The notes under the pieces are model-generated. The model was not told the DNA's origin. It saw only the letters and a list, made by a program, of their open reading frames with translations, and did no database searches. A program made the translations under genes and the position numbers. Positions 1-6,415 of a stretch of 13,144 bases of DNA are shown piece by piece. This stretch comes from Erysipelotrichaceae bacterium (lineage in GTDB: Bacteria; Bacillota_I; Bacilli_A; Erysipelotrichales; Erysipelotrichaceae). The DNA lies in assembly GCA_017418585.1 (NCBI GenBank), contig JAFONG010000053.1:1-13144 (forward strand). Direction: 5' to 3'. How positions within the stretch are numbered: the stretch's first letter is position 1; the number at the start of each line of letters is the position of its first letter.

Positions 1-22
1 TATATTGTTAGACTGATTCTAC

Positions 23-36
23 AAATCAGCTGATTT
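23..36. promoter_or_regulatory. Perfect 14-bp palindrome, possible operator
   Basis: AAATCAGCTGATTT is a perfect inverted repeat. It lies next to the possible minus-strand -10 box at 39-44, near where transcription would start, a common place for a repressor operator. The binding protein is unknown, and a chance palindrome in AT-rich DNA cannot be excluded. Confidence 0.3.
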
Positions 37-73
37 TAACTATACTGAACTCCTTTAGGAAAATAAATGGTTT

Positions 74-87
74 TGTAAACGTTTACA
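74..87. promoter_or_regulatory. cre-like operator (CcpA/LacI family)
   Basis: TGTAAACGTTTACA is a perfect palindrome with a central CG and fits every position of the cre consensus TGWNANCGNTNWCA. Such sites bind CcpA or a local LacI/GalR-family regulator in Bacillota. It lies in non-coding DNA about 60 bp beyond the terminator of the NlpC/P60 gene, so its target is probably a gene to the left of the window. Which LacI-family protein binds cannot be told from the sequence. Confidence 0.6.
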
Positions 88-146
88 TATTTTCACATAG
101 TTACTTTTTTAACAAATAAAGCGTTATGAGATCTTTTCCTCAAATA

Positions 147-170
147 AAAAAGGCACATCTCTGTGCCTTT
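147..170 (-). terminator. Intrinsic terminator of the NlpC/P60 gene
   Basis: A 9-bp perfect stem (AAAGGCACA at 149-157 with TGTGCCTTT at 162-170) and a 4-nt loop are followed on the minus strand by TTTATTTG. The stem includes two bases of the TAA stop codon (169-171) of the gene it ends. Confidence 0.8.
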
Positions 171-1239
171 ACCACATCTCTTCCAGGTTTCCCTGATCCC
201 GGTAATAATCGTCCATCAGCACCACGAAGCTCCATTTCGACCGTTTCAGGAATTCCTCGTAGGTAAAAGAAGAAGCGTGAAGATCTCCCATCCAGTAAGA
301 CTCGCCGATATAGATGTTTTCACCATCCATTCCAATGACGATCCCGATATGTCCAAGCAAACCGACAAAATCTCCCGGCTTCACTCTATCAATATCGAGA
401 TGATACAGATAAACCTTCTCTCCCAGATCACTCAGGTCATGCACACCGACCCTTGGACCCGAACCCAGATCGCCGCAGTCGAATCCCGCATTGTACAGGA
501 CCCAGCTGACAAAACCGGAACAGTCCATTCCGTTCTTGGAATATCTTCCTCTGCCGTATTCATAAAGACTGCAGCCCCAGATCTGCGGACCTGTCCTGCT
601 TCTTTCGATTTCCTCTGTCTTGTATTCGCTCAGATACAGGCCTTTGTGGTAGTATCTGCCTTCTCCGTCTATTCCATAGCCGTTACTCATCCTGCCATTC
701 TCGAAGAAATAGTTCAGCTTGTAAGGAAACCTCAGCAGCAGGAATCTGGCAGCCGCAACGACCCCTGCCCGGCTCTGATAACCGGCCTGCCTGACTTCAT
801 ATTCCAGAACGCTGTCTAGATATTCGTTCTCCTGAGCCGTATAGGCTTCACAGGGAAGAAATTCCTTGCTGGATATAACAGGCATTGTGTATAGATCCGA
901 TACGTGTACCAGATAGCTGCTGCAGTCTCCGATGATCCGGATGGTACCGTTCTGCAGCCCGGTGATCGTATTGTTTCTGATGGAAACGACTTCTTCGTTC
1001 TGACTGATGTACACCCCTTCAGGAAGAACGTACTGTTCTCCGATGGCCAGATAGATTTCATCCTCAAACGTCAGTCTGCATACCGCCGCTTCTTCAGCTG
1101 TTCCGGTATCCGCTGCGGTTTCCGTCTGAACAGGAACCTCAACAGGCGCATTGATTCTGGCATATATATGAAGACCTGCGATAAATAAAAAAATGCACAT
1201 CATCTGCAGGAATACCTTTACATCATAACGTTCTTTCAT
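169..1239 (-). CDS. Membrane-anchored NlpC/P60 (C40) family cysteine hydrolase
   Basis: A predicted extracytoplasmic peptidoglycan hydrolase of the NlpC/P60 type, which usually cleaves stem peptides at gamma-D-Glu to diamino acid bonds. The 356-residue protein begins with a short basic-acidic segment and one hydrophobic helix (about residues 9-28), an uncleaved anchor or signal peptide. Residues about 60-115 resemble a small beta-sandwich of the bacterial Ig-like type. The C-terminal domain has the catalytic cysteine motif DCSGFV (C240) and a GHIGIVIG motif with the likely catalytic H297. E313 may be the third polar residue. The ATG has no ribosome binding site; TATAAT lies 8 nt upstream, so the mRNA may be leaderless. 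The gene stands alone between two terminators. Family assignment is firm; the exact bond cleaved is not known. Confidence 0.85.
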   Translation of the reverse strand: MKERYDVKVFLQMMCIFLFIAGLHIYARINAPVEVPVQTETAADTGTAEEAAVCRLTFEDEIYLAIGEQYVLPEGVYISQNEEVVSIRNNTITGLQNGTIRIIGDCSSYLVHVSDLYTMPVISSKEFLPCEAYTAQENEYLDSVLEYEVRQAGYQSRAGVVAAARFLLLRFPYKLNYFFENGRMSNGYGIDGEGRYYHKGLYLSEYKTEEIERSRTGPQIWGCSLYEYGRGRYSKNGMDCSGFVSWVLYNAGFDCGDLGSGPRVGVHDLSDLGEKVYLYHLDIDRVKPGDFVGLLGHIGIVIGMDGENIYIGESYWMGDLHASSFTYEEFLKRSKWSFVVLMDDYYRDQGNLEEMW

Positions 1240-1247
1240 ATGGGTAC

Positions 1248-1253
1248 ATTATA
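1248..1253 (-). promoter_or_regulatory. -10 box giving a probably leaderless mRNA
   Basis: TATAAT on the minus strand ends 8 nt before the ATG of the NlpC/P60 gene (GTACCCAT between). Transcription would start at or next to the start codon. No Shine-Dalgarno sequence is present. The -35 region is poor at every usual spacing. Confidence 0.5.
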
Positions 1254-1291
1254 TGATAAGGTGCCGGAAAACAGAAGAATTATGAATCATA

Positions 1292-1316
1292 TAAAAACAG
1301 GTTCTAGACCTGTTTC
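1292..1316 (-). terminator. Intrinsic terminator of the macro-domain gene
   Basis: An 8-bp stem (AAACAGGT at 1295-1302 with ACCTGTTT at 1308-1315) has a 5-nt loop and, on the minus strand, runs out into TTTTTATATG. The TAG stop of the gene (1304-1306) lies in the loop, so termination signal and stop codon overlap. Confidence 0.75.
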
Positions 1317-1810
1317 ATGATTTCTTTTCCCATGTCATACTTGTGCTGTTCCGGTATGGTAAAGATGATATGAATATCATCATCGGGGTGTTTCTCTAAC
1401 CATCCTTTACAGGCTTTTAGAGCCGTTTTCCAGGCTTTTTCCAAAGGATAACCGTAGATGCCTGCCGAGATCAAAGGAAAGGCTACGGACTTTACAGAGT
1501 GCTCTAAAGCCAGACCCAGAGCGCTGGTGTAGCAGGAATAGAGAAGCTGTTCTTCCCCGTGTTTTCCATCCTGATAGATCGGTCCAACAGCATGGATGAT
1601 GTACGGACACAGATCGAATCCCGGCGTGATGACGGCGCTTCCTGTCGGACATCCGCCTATCCTGCTGCAGGCTTCCTGAAGCTTATCTGGACCTGCGGCA
1701 TTGAAAATGACGCCGCATACTCCTCCTCCCTGCATGAGCCGGGAATTGGCTGCGTTGACGACGGCCTGCGCTTCTGTATTAGTGATGCCTGTTTTTCTGA
1801 TCTCTATCAT
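1304..1810 (-). CDS. Macro-domain protein (ADP-ribose binding/hydrolase type)
   Basis: A single-domain macro protein of 168 residues, the usual size for stand-alone YmdB/MacroD-like proteins that bind ADP-ribose and often remove it or deacetylate O-acetyl-ADP-ribose. Visible motifs are VVNAAN (17-22), a glycine-rich GGGV loop (28-31), AVGPIY and the SAGIYGYP phosphate-binding loop. The residue after GGGV, an aspartate in MacroD-type hydrolases, is C32, and the following IHRAAG-type stretch reads IFNAAG, so catalysis may differ or be absent. The ATG has an AGAGG site about 8 nt upstream. It follows azlD by 42 bp on the same strand and is probably the last gene of that transcription unit. Family assignment is secure; the activity is not. 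Confidence 0.9.
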   Translation of the reverse strand: MIEIRKTGITNTEAQAVVNAANSRLMQGGGVCGVIFNAAGPDKLQEACSRIGGCPTGSAVITPGFDLCPYIIHAVGPIYQDGKHGEEQLLYSCYTSALGLALEHSVKSVAFPLISAGIYGYPLEKAWKTALKACKGWLEKHPDDDIHIIFTIPEQHKYDMGKEIMKQV

Positions 1811-1852
1811 GTATTGACCTCTGATTTTTAATTATTGAATGATGCGCTAGGA

Positions 1853-2167
1853 TTAATGAAAGACGTTCTGTATCAGCAGCATGTATGTTACGGTTCCTGC
1901 AAGAATGGACAGGGCGGCAGAATGTTTCCATCTGTGACACAGGATGACGGCAAAGGAAGCGATAAGCTCCGGAAGGAAACCGCTGAGTGAAGCAAAATGT
2001 ACATCCTTCAGACAGTAAACCACCAGCATCGCCATTGTACAATACGGCAGTACGCTTCCCAGATACAGGACCGGTTCCGGCGTCTTTTTCCGGAACAGAA
2101 CAAAAGGCATAAAACGAATGGCGATCGTGGTAAGCGCCATTGTTGCAATCAGCAGCCAGCTATGCAT
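1853..2167 (-). CDS. azlD: AzlD-family branched-chain amino acid transporter subunit
   Basis: A 104-residue, almost wholly hydrophobic protein of the AzlD family, the small partner of AzlC. Three to four membrane helices can be drawn, and the segment TIAIRFMPFVLFRKK near residues 14-28 with the following LPYCTMAML is characteristic of the family. AzlCD pairs export branched-chain amino acids and their analogues in Bacillus subtilis; the substrate here is inferred. The start codon overlaps the end of azlC by 8 nt, and an AGGAGG inside the azlC 3' end lies 7 nt before the ATG, so the two are translationally coupled. Confidence 0.9.
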   Translation of the reverse strand: MHSWLLIATMALTTIAIRFMPFVLFRKKTPEPVLYLGSVLPYCTMAMLVVYCLKDVHFASLSGFLPELIASFAVILCHRWKHSAALSILAGTVTYMLLIQNVFH

Positions 2168-2843
2168 TGTCGTTCCTCCTGATCCTTTTCAGGATAAACA
2201 GCATAATCGTGATGAAAACCATGGACCAGATCAGGAAGTCGTTTTTTCCGAAAAGAAGCAGACACAGAAAACTGATCAGGAACGACAGTATGACGGCGGT
2301 ATGATCCTTGCCTGTTTCCCACTGGTTCAGGACGATGACGATGAACAAAGCGGTCATGGAAAAGTCGATACCGGCGTAATTGAAAGGCAGGATGTCTCCC
2401 AGGACGGCTCCGCTCAGCGATCCCGTTATCCACCATAGATGATTGAACAAAGAAAGATAGAAACAGTAACTTTCCTTGTTCATGTCAGAAAGAGACTTGC
2501 TGCAGACGATGGAGAATGTTTCATCCGTCAGAGCGAAAATGTCGTAAAGACGGTGTTTCTTTAATGTACCATACTCTTTCAGCATTCCTATCCCGTAAAA
2601 CAGATGTCTGATGTTGACCATGACAGTCATCAGGAACGTCGTAATCAAGGATGCATGGCCGGTAAGCAGGTCCACTCCCGCATACTGCATGGAACCGGCA
2701 TAGATGAATACGGACATGGCCAGAGTATGTAAATAAGAGAAGCCTTTAGAATCCATCAGAATGCCAAAACCCATCCCGAGAACAAGATATCCAGGGAGTA
2801 TGACAAGGGAGTCTTTGAACGCTTCTCTTGTTTCTTTCTGCAT
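2160..2843 (-). CDS. azlC: AzlC-family branched-chain amino acid exporter permease
   Basis: A 227-residue inner-membrane protein of the AzlC family, the large subunit of the AzlCD exporter. The N-terminal LPGYLVLGMGFGIL, the SVFIYAGSMQYAGVDLL stretch and NIRHLFYG (the conserved membrane-half motif), followed by an LTDETF motif, match the family in order, and the length is normal. It sits directly before azlD with an 8-nt overlap. The ATG at 2841-2843 has no Shine-Dalgarno sequence. A TATAAT lies 7 nt upstream, and a possible 18-codon ORF ends 15 nt upstream, so translation is either leaderless or coupled by re-initiation. No other in-frame start with a better site was found. Confidence 0.9.
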   Translation of the reverse strand: MQKETREAFKDSLVILPGYLVLGMGFGILMDSKGFSYLHTLAMSVFIYAGSMQYAGVDLLTGHASLITTFLMTVMVNIRHLFYGIGMLKEYGTLKKHRLYDIFALTDETFSIVCSKSLSDMNKESYCFYLSLFNHLWWITGSLSGAVLGDILPFNYAGIDFSMTALFIVIVLNQWETGKDHTAVILSFLISFLCLLLFGKNDFLIWSMVFITIMLFILKRIRRNDNA

Positions 2844-2850
2844 TAAGTCA

Positions 2851-2878
2851 ATTATATGTTATTTATGCTCTGTGTAAG
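2851..2878 (-). promoter_or_regulatory. Possible sigma-70-type promoter for azlCD, leaderless
   Basis: On the minus strand TATAAT (2851-2856) ends 7 nt before the azlC ATG, with a 4-of-6 -35 match, CTTACA (2873-2878), at 16-bp spacing. Transcription from here would start at about the A of the start codon. It overlaps the end of a possible 18-codon ORF. Confidence 0.4.
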
Positions 2879-2924
2879 GAAGAAATGCTTTAGATTGCCG
2901 TTTATGTTTTCTCATTCTTACCTT

Positions 2925-3098
2925 TTAGAAGAAGCTGAGAATGAATCCTACGATCATCAGGATCAGCAGGATGTGAGGCGCATCAAGCACGCCATGTTCA
3001 AGACGGACGGTGCAGTGCATCTGTCTCCAGTAGAAGAACGTGTAGAGTGCGTAGCCGATAGAAGCCGAACCGGTAACAAACAGCAGTGTACGTAACAT
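2925..3098 (-). CDS. 57-residue two-helix membrane protein of unknown function
   Basis: A small gene with a strong site: AAAAGGAGG lies 7 nt before the ATG. The protein has a first hydrophobic helix (about 4-24, ending in FFYW), a polar middle with several His, Arg and Glu residues (about 25-41), and a second helix at the C-terminus (about 42-57, ending FILSFF). I do not recognise a family. It lies upstream of azlC on the same strand, separated by 81 bp, so it may be co-transcribed with the exporter. The strong ribosome binding site and clean two-helix layout argue for a real gene. A role beside AzlCD is only a guess. Confidence 0.65.
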   Translation of the reverse strand: MLRTLLFVTGSASIGYALYTFFYWRQMHCTVRLEHGVLDAPHILLILMIVGFILSFF

Positions 3099-3123
3099 TT
3101 CATATCCTCCTTTTGCCTGTTTC

Positions 3124-3129
3124 AGTATA
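3124..3129 (-). promoter_or_regulatory. Possible -10 box for the 57-residue protein gene
   Basis: TATACT on the minus strand lies about 25 nt upstream of the ATG of the small membrane protein. The -35 region at 17-bp spacing is T-rich but a poor match. Confidence 0.35.
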
Positions 3130-3252
3130 AGCTTTTATCTGTACAAAAAATACGCCTCTGCCTTACCGTTTACCCGTATGAAGTCCAGTAAGAAGGATGG
3201 GTCTGTCATGTATTCTCTACTCATAAAAAACCAGACAAGGTGTCGGCTGTAG

Positions 3253-3258
3253 TATACT
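3253..3258 (+). promoter_or_regulatory. Possible -10 box for the 203-residue protein gene
   Basis: TATACT lies 23 nt before the ATG at 3282, and an AGAGGGGG ribosome binding site lies between them. The -35 is weak (CAGACA at a short 15-bp spacing). Confidence 0.4.
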
Positions 3259-3281
3259 TTTATTAAAGAGGGGGTGCATCA

Positions 3282-3893
3282 ATGAACACTAAAACCATTA
3301 TCATCTTCATCGCTGTTCTGTTTGTCCTTGACCTGCTGCTACAGCTCTACCGCGGCTGGAAAAGAAACGACCTATTCACGCAGTTAAGCAGATATCTTGC
3401 GGACAAGGACTTTGCCGCATTCGATGAGCTGCTGGCTTCCCCTCAGACAAAAAGGGTCTTGCCCCCTTTCAACATCGCTTTCCTCAAACTCAACGAAGCC
3501 CTGATCCTGGAAGATGAAAAGATGACGGACGAGTCCTTCGATTCTTTCAATATGACCATGACCAAGTCCCAGAAAGAAGTGTTGTACAAGCGGGGCTTCT
3601 ACTACTATCTGGATAAAAGAAACAAGGATAAGACGGATCATTATTACGAACTGCTAAGACAGATGAATGTGGCTGACCTGCAGACTCTCGATGTCATGTA
3701 CGATACCTACATTCTGAAGGGAAGCAAATATCTCGACATAATCAGGAACGCGGCTGAGAAAGCCGGAGAAAAGGAAAAGATGCCTTACTATTCCCTGCTG
3801 GCGGATATATATCAAAACATCGGTGATAAGGACAAGGAAAAAGAATACCGGAAAATCGTTAAAGACTATACAGATAAGCTGATTGGCAAATAA
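3282..3893 (+). CDS. Membrane-anchored helical-repeat (TPR-like) protein
   Basis: A 203-residue protein with one N-terminal hydrophobic helix (about 5-22) followed by basic residues, so the rest probably faces the cytoplasm. The soluble part is alpha-helical and rich in Lys, Asp and Glu. The last 40 residues (MPYYSLLADIYQNIGDKDK onward) look like a tetratricopeptide unit, and earlier Tyr- and Leu-spaced helices suggest degenerate repeats. Such proteins usually mediate protein contacts; the partner is unknown. It has its own promoter-like -10, an AGAGGGGG site 7 nt before the ATG, and ends at a bidirectional terminator, so it is transcribed alone. No specific family is recognised. Confidence 0.75.
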   Translation: MNTKTIIIFIAVLFVLDLLLQLYRGWKRNDLFTQLSRYLADKDFAAFDELLASPQTKRVLPPFNIAFLKLNEALILEDEKMTDESFDSFNMTMTKSQKEVLYKRGFYYYLDKRNKDKTDHYYELLRQMNVADLQTLDVMYDTYILKGSKYLDIIRNAAEKAGEKEKMPYYSLLADIYQNIGDKDKEKEYRKIVKDYTDKLIGK

Positions 3894-3926
3894 ACATTTA
3901 TTGCAGGGGAAACGACTGTATCCTAT

Positions 3927-3957
3927 AAAAAACAGCCCGTTTAAGGGGCTGTTTTTT
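3927..3957. terminator. Bidirectional intrinsic terminator between convergent genes
   Basis: A perfect 12-bp stem (3927-3938 with 3946-3957) has a 7-nt loop. The GC core CAGCCC/GGGCTG is flanked by A6 and T6, so it gives a U-run in both directions. It serves the plus-strand TPR-like gene and the minus-strand PTS operon. Next to it, GGGCTGTTTT is repeated at 3961-3970. Confidence 0.9.
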
Positions 3958-3970
3958 ATTGGGCTGTTTT

Positions 3971-4777
3971 CTATTCTTCTCCTCTGGCTTTCCGGGCATT
4001 GGCCATAAGTTCTTTCACCCGGCTGACATCCACCTTGTTATAGAATTTGCCGTCATACTTGAGCCACGTACCTACTACGCATCCATCGGCTATCGACAGG
4101 ATATCCGCTACCGTATTGGCCTTAACACCGTTGGAAGCGAATATCGGCGTATCCACCGCCTTTGCGGCTCTTTCAATCAGGGAAGTATCAACTGTTGCGC
4201 CGGCATTGTTTCCATAGACCAGCAAGGCCGAAGGTGCAACGGCAAAGGTCACGGATCTGGCAATATCCTCAATGTCCCTTTCGGCGATCTGTCTGGCTCC
4301 TTCCGGTACAAGCGTTGCCAGGGTGTAGGTGTTTCTGCATCCTACATCGGCTCTGTGTCTTTCAATCTCACCCATCTCATATACGGTAATGCCGTAGTCC
4401 CCAGCATAGGCGCCGAACAGCGACTCCCTTACAAAGGAAGCACCGGTAGCTGCTGCCAAATCGAAGCATTTATAAGGATCCATAGCGACATCCACACCGA
4501 ATGGAACTTTAATTTCGCTTTTTAATTCGCCTATGATCCTGGCCATGGAAGCTACTGTAACCACTCTGACATCCGTTACATAGGGAATGGAAAATTCGTT
4601 GCAGAATAATACGGCATCGATGCCTCCGTCCTGCAGGGCATGCAGGTCTTCTCTGGCTCTATCCAGTACTGCCTGTACTCCCCCGTTCTGATCATATCCT
4701 GGATCGGTAGGCAGGGCTGCCAGATGGAGCATACCGATAACCGGCTTCTCCGTACCGAAGAGATCTTTTGTCCACAT
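3971..4777 (-). CDS. BtpA/SgcQ-family TIM-barrel protein
   Basis: A 268-residue protein of the BtpA family (SgcQ in E. coli), a predicted TIM barrel. Family landmarks appear in order: PVIGMLHLAALP near the N-terminus, CNEFSIPY, VPFGVDVAMDPYKCFDLA, ATGASFVRE, and near the C-terminus ASNGVKANTVADIL, ADGCVVGTWLKYDGKFYNKVD. BtpA was named from a photosystem I assembly phenotype in cyanobacteria; in other bacteria family members often sit in sugar PTS operons, and their reaction is not established. Here it is the last gene of the mannose-family PTS operon, 83 bp after IID, with an AAGGAGG site 9 nt before the ATG. A step in metabolism of the imported phosphorylated sugar is the obvious guess. The family call is firm, the function is not. 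Confidence 0.88.
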   Translation of the reverse strand: MWTKDLFGTEKPVIGMLHLAALPTDPGYDQNGGVQAVLDRAREDLHALQDGGIDAVLFCNEFSIPYVTDVRVVTVASMARIIGELKSEIKVPFGVDVAMDPYKCFDLAAATGASFVRESLFGAYAGDYGITVYEMGEIERHRADVGCRNTYTLATLVPEGARQIAERDIEDIARSVTFAVAPSALLVYGNNAGATVDTSLIERAAKAVDTPIFASNGVKANTVADILSIADGCVVGTWLKYDGKFYNKVDVSRVKELMANARKARGEE

Positions 4778-4808
4778 AATACAATTCCTCCTTGTTGTTT
4801 ATATACTT

Positions 4809-4831
4809 CGGGCCACTTTGACAGTGGCCCG
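4809..4831 (-). other. Intercistronic hairpin between PTS IID and btpA-like gene
   Basis: A perfect 9-bp GC-rich stem (CGGGCCACT at 4809-4817 with AGTGGCCCG at 4823-4831) has a 5-nt loop. In the direction of the operon it is followed by AAGTATATAAAC, not by a U-run, so it is unlikely to be a full terminator. It may protect the 3' end of the upstream PTS message or reduce read-through into the last gene. The T-rich stretch on the plus side starts about 10 nt away and no plus-strand gene precedes it. Confidence 0.6.
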
Positions 4832-4860
4832 TGTGCGTTATTTTGTTTTTTTTGTCTTGT

Positions 4861-5658
4861 TTACAATACGCCTAAGAAGTAGCAGGCAAAGCCAATCACG
4901 AACAGACCGATAATGATCCTGGAGACCGGAGTGCCTTTTCTCAAGAAACCGAAGATACCTAAAGTCGTAGCCACACCCAGCAGGTTTGGAGCGATATCAT
5001 TCAGGATATCCTGGATGGCAACATCCTGGATGACCAGCGGCGTTTCAATGCCGACATTGGTGATAATCATCGCGCCGGCGATCGTCATACCGATCAGGCC
5101 CAGACAATCTGTAATCTTATGGATGATTTCTGAGTCCGTAATCTTGTCCAAAACGTTTTTACCGACATGGTAACCCTGATAGAAGGTGAAGATGCCAATA
5201 CCGGTAATATAGGCGCCATAGAACAGGAAGAACAGGAACGGGGCAAAGGTATAGCCATCAAGCGCCATATTGACGAAAATTGCCAGTAACACGACTTTGA
5301 CTAACCCTTGCGTGATTGTGTCACCTAGACCTGCCAGAGGACCCATCAGACCGATTTTGACGTTATTGATAAGATCATCAGTAATCGGGGCTCCGTTGGC
5401 TCTGTCTTCTTCCATGGAAGCGACCAGGCCAGGGATGAATGCACCCCAGTTGTTCTCCGTATTGAAGAAGACCAGATGACGTTTCATAGCTTCGGATCTT
5501 TCTTCCTTGGTTTCATATAAACGGTTGATGACCGGAGCCATCGAGATGCAGAAGCCTAATGACATAAGTCTTTCATAAGACAGACAGACTTCAGTCTGGG
5601 ATTCCCAGAGCAGGAAAGTCTTGATAAGATCACTTCTTGTTAATTTCTTTTCCGACAT
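4861..5658 (-). CDS. PTS mannose-family enzyme IID component
   Basis: A 265-residue IID subunit of a mannose/fructose/sorbose-family PTS permease. With IIC it forms the membrane channel that brings in the sugar while IIB phosphorylates it. It starts with the typical LTRSDLIKTF segment, followed by YERLMSLGFCISMAPVINRLY, FFNTENNWG, IPGLVASMEE and IGLMGPLAGLGDTI, and ends with several hydrophobic helices. The length is normal for IID. Its ATG overlaps the IIC stop codon by one base (TAATG), a coupling junction. The specific sugar cannot be read from the sequence. Confidence 0.95.
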   Translation of the reverse strand: MSEKKLTRSDLIKTFLLWESQTEVCLSYERLMSLGFCISMAPVINRLYETKEERSEAMKRHLVFFNTENNWGAFIPGLVASMEEDRANGAPITDDLINNVKIGLMGPLAGLGDTITQGLVKVVLLAIFVNMALDGYTFAPFLFFLFYGAYITGIGIFTFYQGYHVGKNVLDKITDSEIIHKITDCLGLIGMTIAGAMIITNVGIETPLVIQDVAIQDILNDIAPNLLGVATTLGIFGFLRKGTPVSRIIIGLFVIGFACYFLGVL

Positions 5659-6398
5659 TATGCATTACCTTCTTTCTTTGAAAACATATTCCAATAGATC
5701 AGGACACAAGCCAATGCAAACAGGGCGATGCCGATCGTCGGCAATCCCATGTATCCGGCCAGGATATAGCCCAGCAATGCGAATGCTACATACTTCTTGT
5801 TGAAGACAGCCTTGAACATCATGCCGATGCCAAGTGCCGGAAGCAGAGTACCGACAGCAGCTAGACCGCCGTTGACCCACTCAGGCAATGAATTCATGAA
5901 GTTTTCAAGATATTCAGCGCCAAAGTATACTGCCAGGAAAGCCGGAACACCGTACAGAACACACGCCGTCAGCAATGGAAGAAGCCAGTTGTAGATCCAT
6001 AAGCCTCGTGTTTCGCCTTTTTCGGCATAACGGTCTGCCATATGCACCCATGCGGCATTGATTGACATGTACAGATTGGTTGGAACTAGTCCCAAGGAAC
6101 CGACAGCCACCGCTACCGAAACAGCAACTTCCGGTGACATGTGCGATACGATGGCAATTGCCGGAGCAATATAGCCGGCAAACACGAAGTCATAAGCCGA
6201 AACACCACCGACCTGAATCTGGCCCATGTAGATCAGCTGAATGGTAGCCGAAATCAGAACACCTGTCTGGAAATCACCAAGCAGCAGACCAACGATTGAA
6301 CCAGCCACAAACGGCTGCATCTGGATGGTCCACATTCCCCATTCGCATGACCAGGACAGGGATGCGAACAGTGCAACTAATAGTGCTTTAATAAACAT
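5658..6398 (-). CDS. PTS mannose-family enzyme IIC component
   Basis: A 246-residue, strongly hydrophobic IIC subunit of a mannose-family PTS permease with six or more predicted membrane helices. Typical segments include VAGSIVGLLLGDFQTGVLI, ATIQLIYMGQIQVGG (the family's substrate-side motif) and the middle LGLVPTNLYMSINAAWVHMAD. It lies 17 bp after IIB and overlaps IID by one base. A GGGGGA site is about 9-10 nt before the ATG. It acts with IID in the cytoplasmic membrane. The substrate is unknown. Confidence 0.95.
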   Translation of the reverse strand: MFIKALLVALFASLSWSCEWGMWTIQMQPFVAGSIVGLLLGDFQTGVLISATIQLIYMGQIQVGGVSAYDFVFAGYIAPAIAIVSHMSPEVAVSVAVAVGSLGLVPTNLYMSINAAWVHMADRYAEKGETRGLWIYNWLLPLLTACVLYGVPAFLAVYFGAEYLENFMNSLPEWVNGGLAAVGTLLPALGIGMMFKAVFNKKYVAFALLGYILAGYMGLPTIGIALFALACVLIYWNMFSKKEGNA

Positions 6399-6415
6399 AG
6401 ATCATTATCCCCCTT

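Larger units (their letters stand above)
1..146. promoter_or_regulatory. AT-rich non-coding region with two palindromes
   Basis: I see no convincing coding sequence here. The region contains two perfect 14-bp palindromes, at 23-36 and 74-87. On the minus strand a TATAGT (39-44) could be a -10 box for a gene beyond the left edge, with a weak -35 (TTTATT-like). On the plus strand a TATACT lies at 41-46. Because the next gene inside the window is read leftward and ends at a terminator at 147-170, this stretch most likely controls a gene outside the window. The direction of transcription is inference. Confidence 0.4.

Noticed and set aside
163..819. Long plus-strand ORF (218 codons) opposite the NlpC/P60 gene
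   Set aside because: It is antisense to a gene with clear catalytic motifs, has no ribosome binding site and no family features; it arises from the codon use of the real gene.
3946..3970. GGGCTGTTTT repeated in tandem (3946-3955 and 3961-3970)
   Set aside because: A short 15-bp-step duplication at a terminator edge; too small to support a mobile or functional repeat.
3959..4525. Plus-strand ORF (188 codons) opposite the BtpA-like gene
   Set aside because: The minus strand carries all BtpA-family motifs; the plus ORF starts inside the terminator region and resembles no protein family.
5150..5159. AAAACGTTTT palindrome as a cre site
   Set aside because: It lies within the IID coding sequence and lacks the outer TG and CA bases of the cre consensus.
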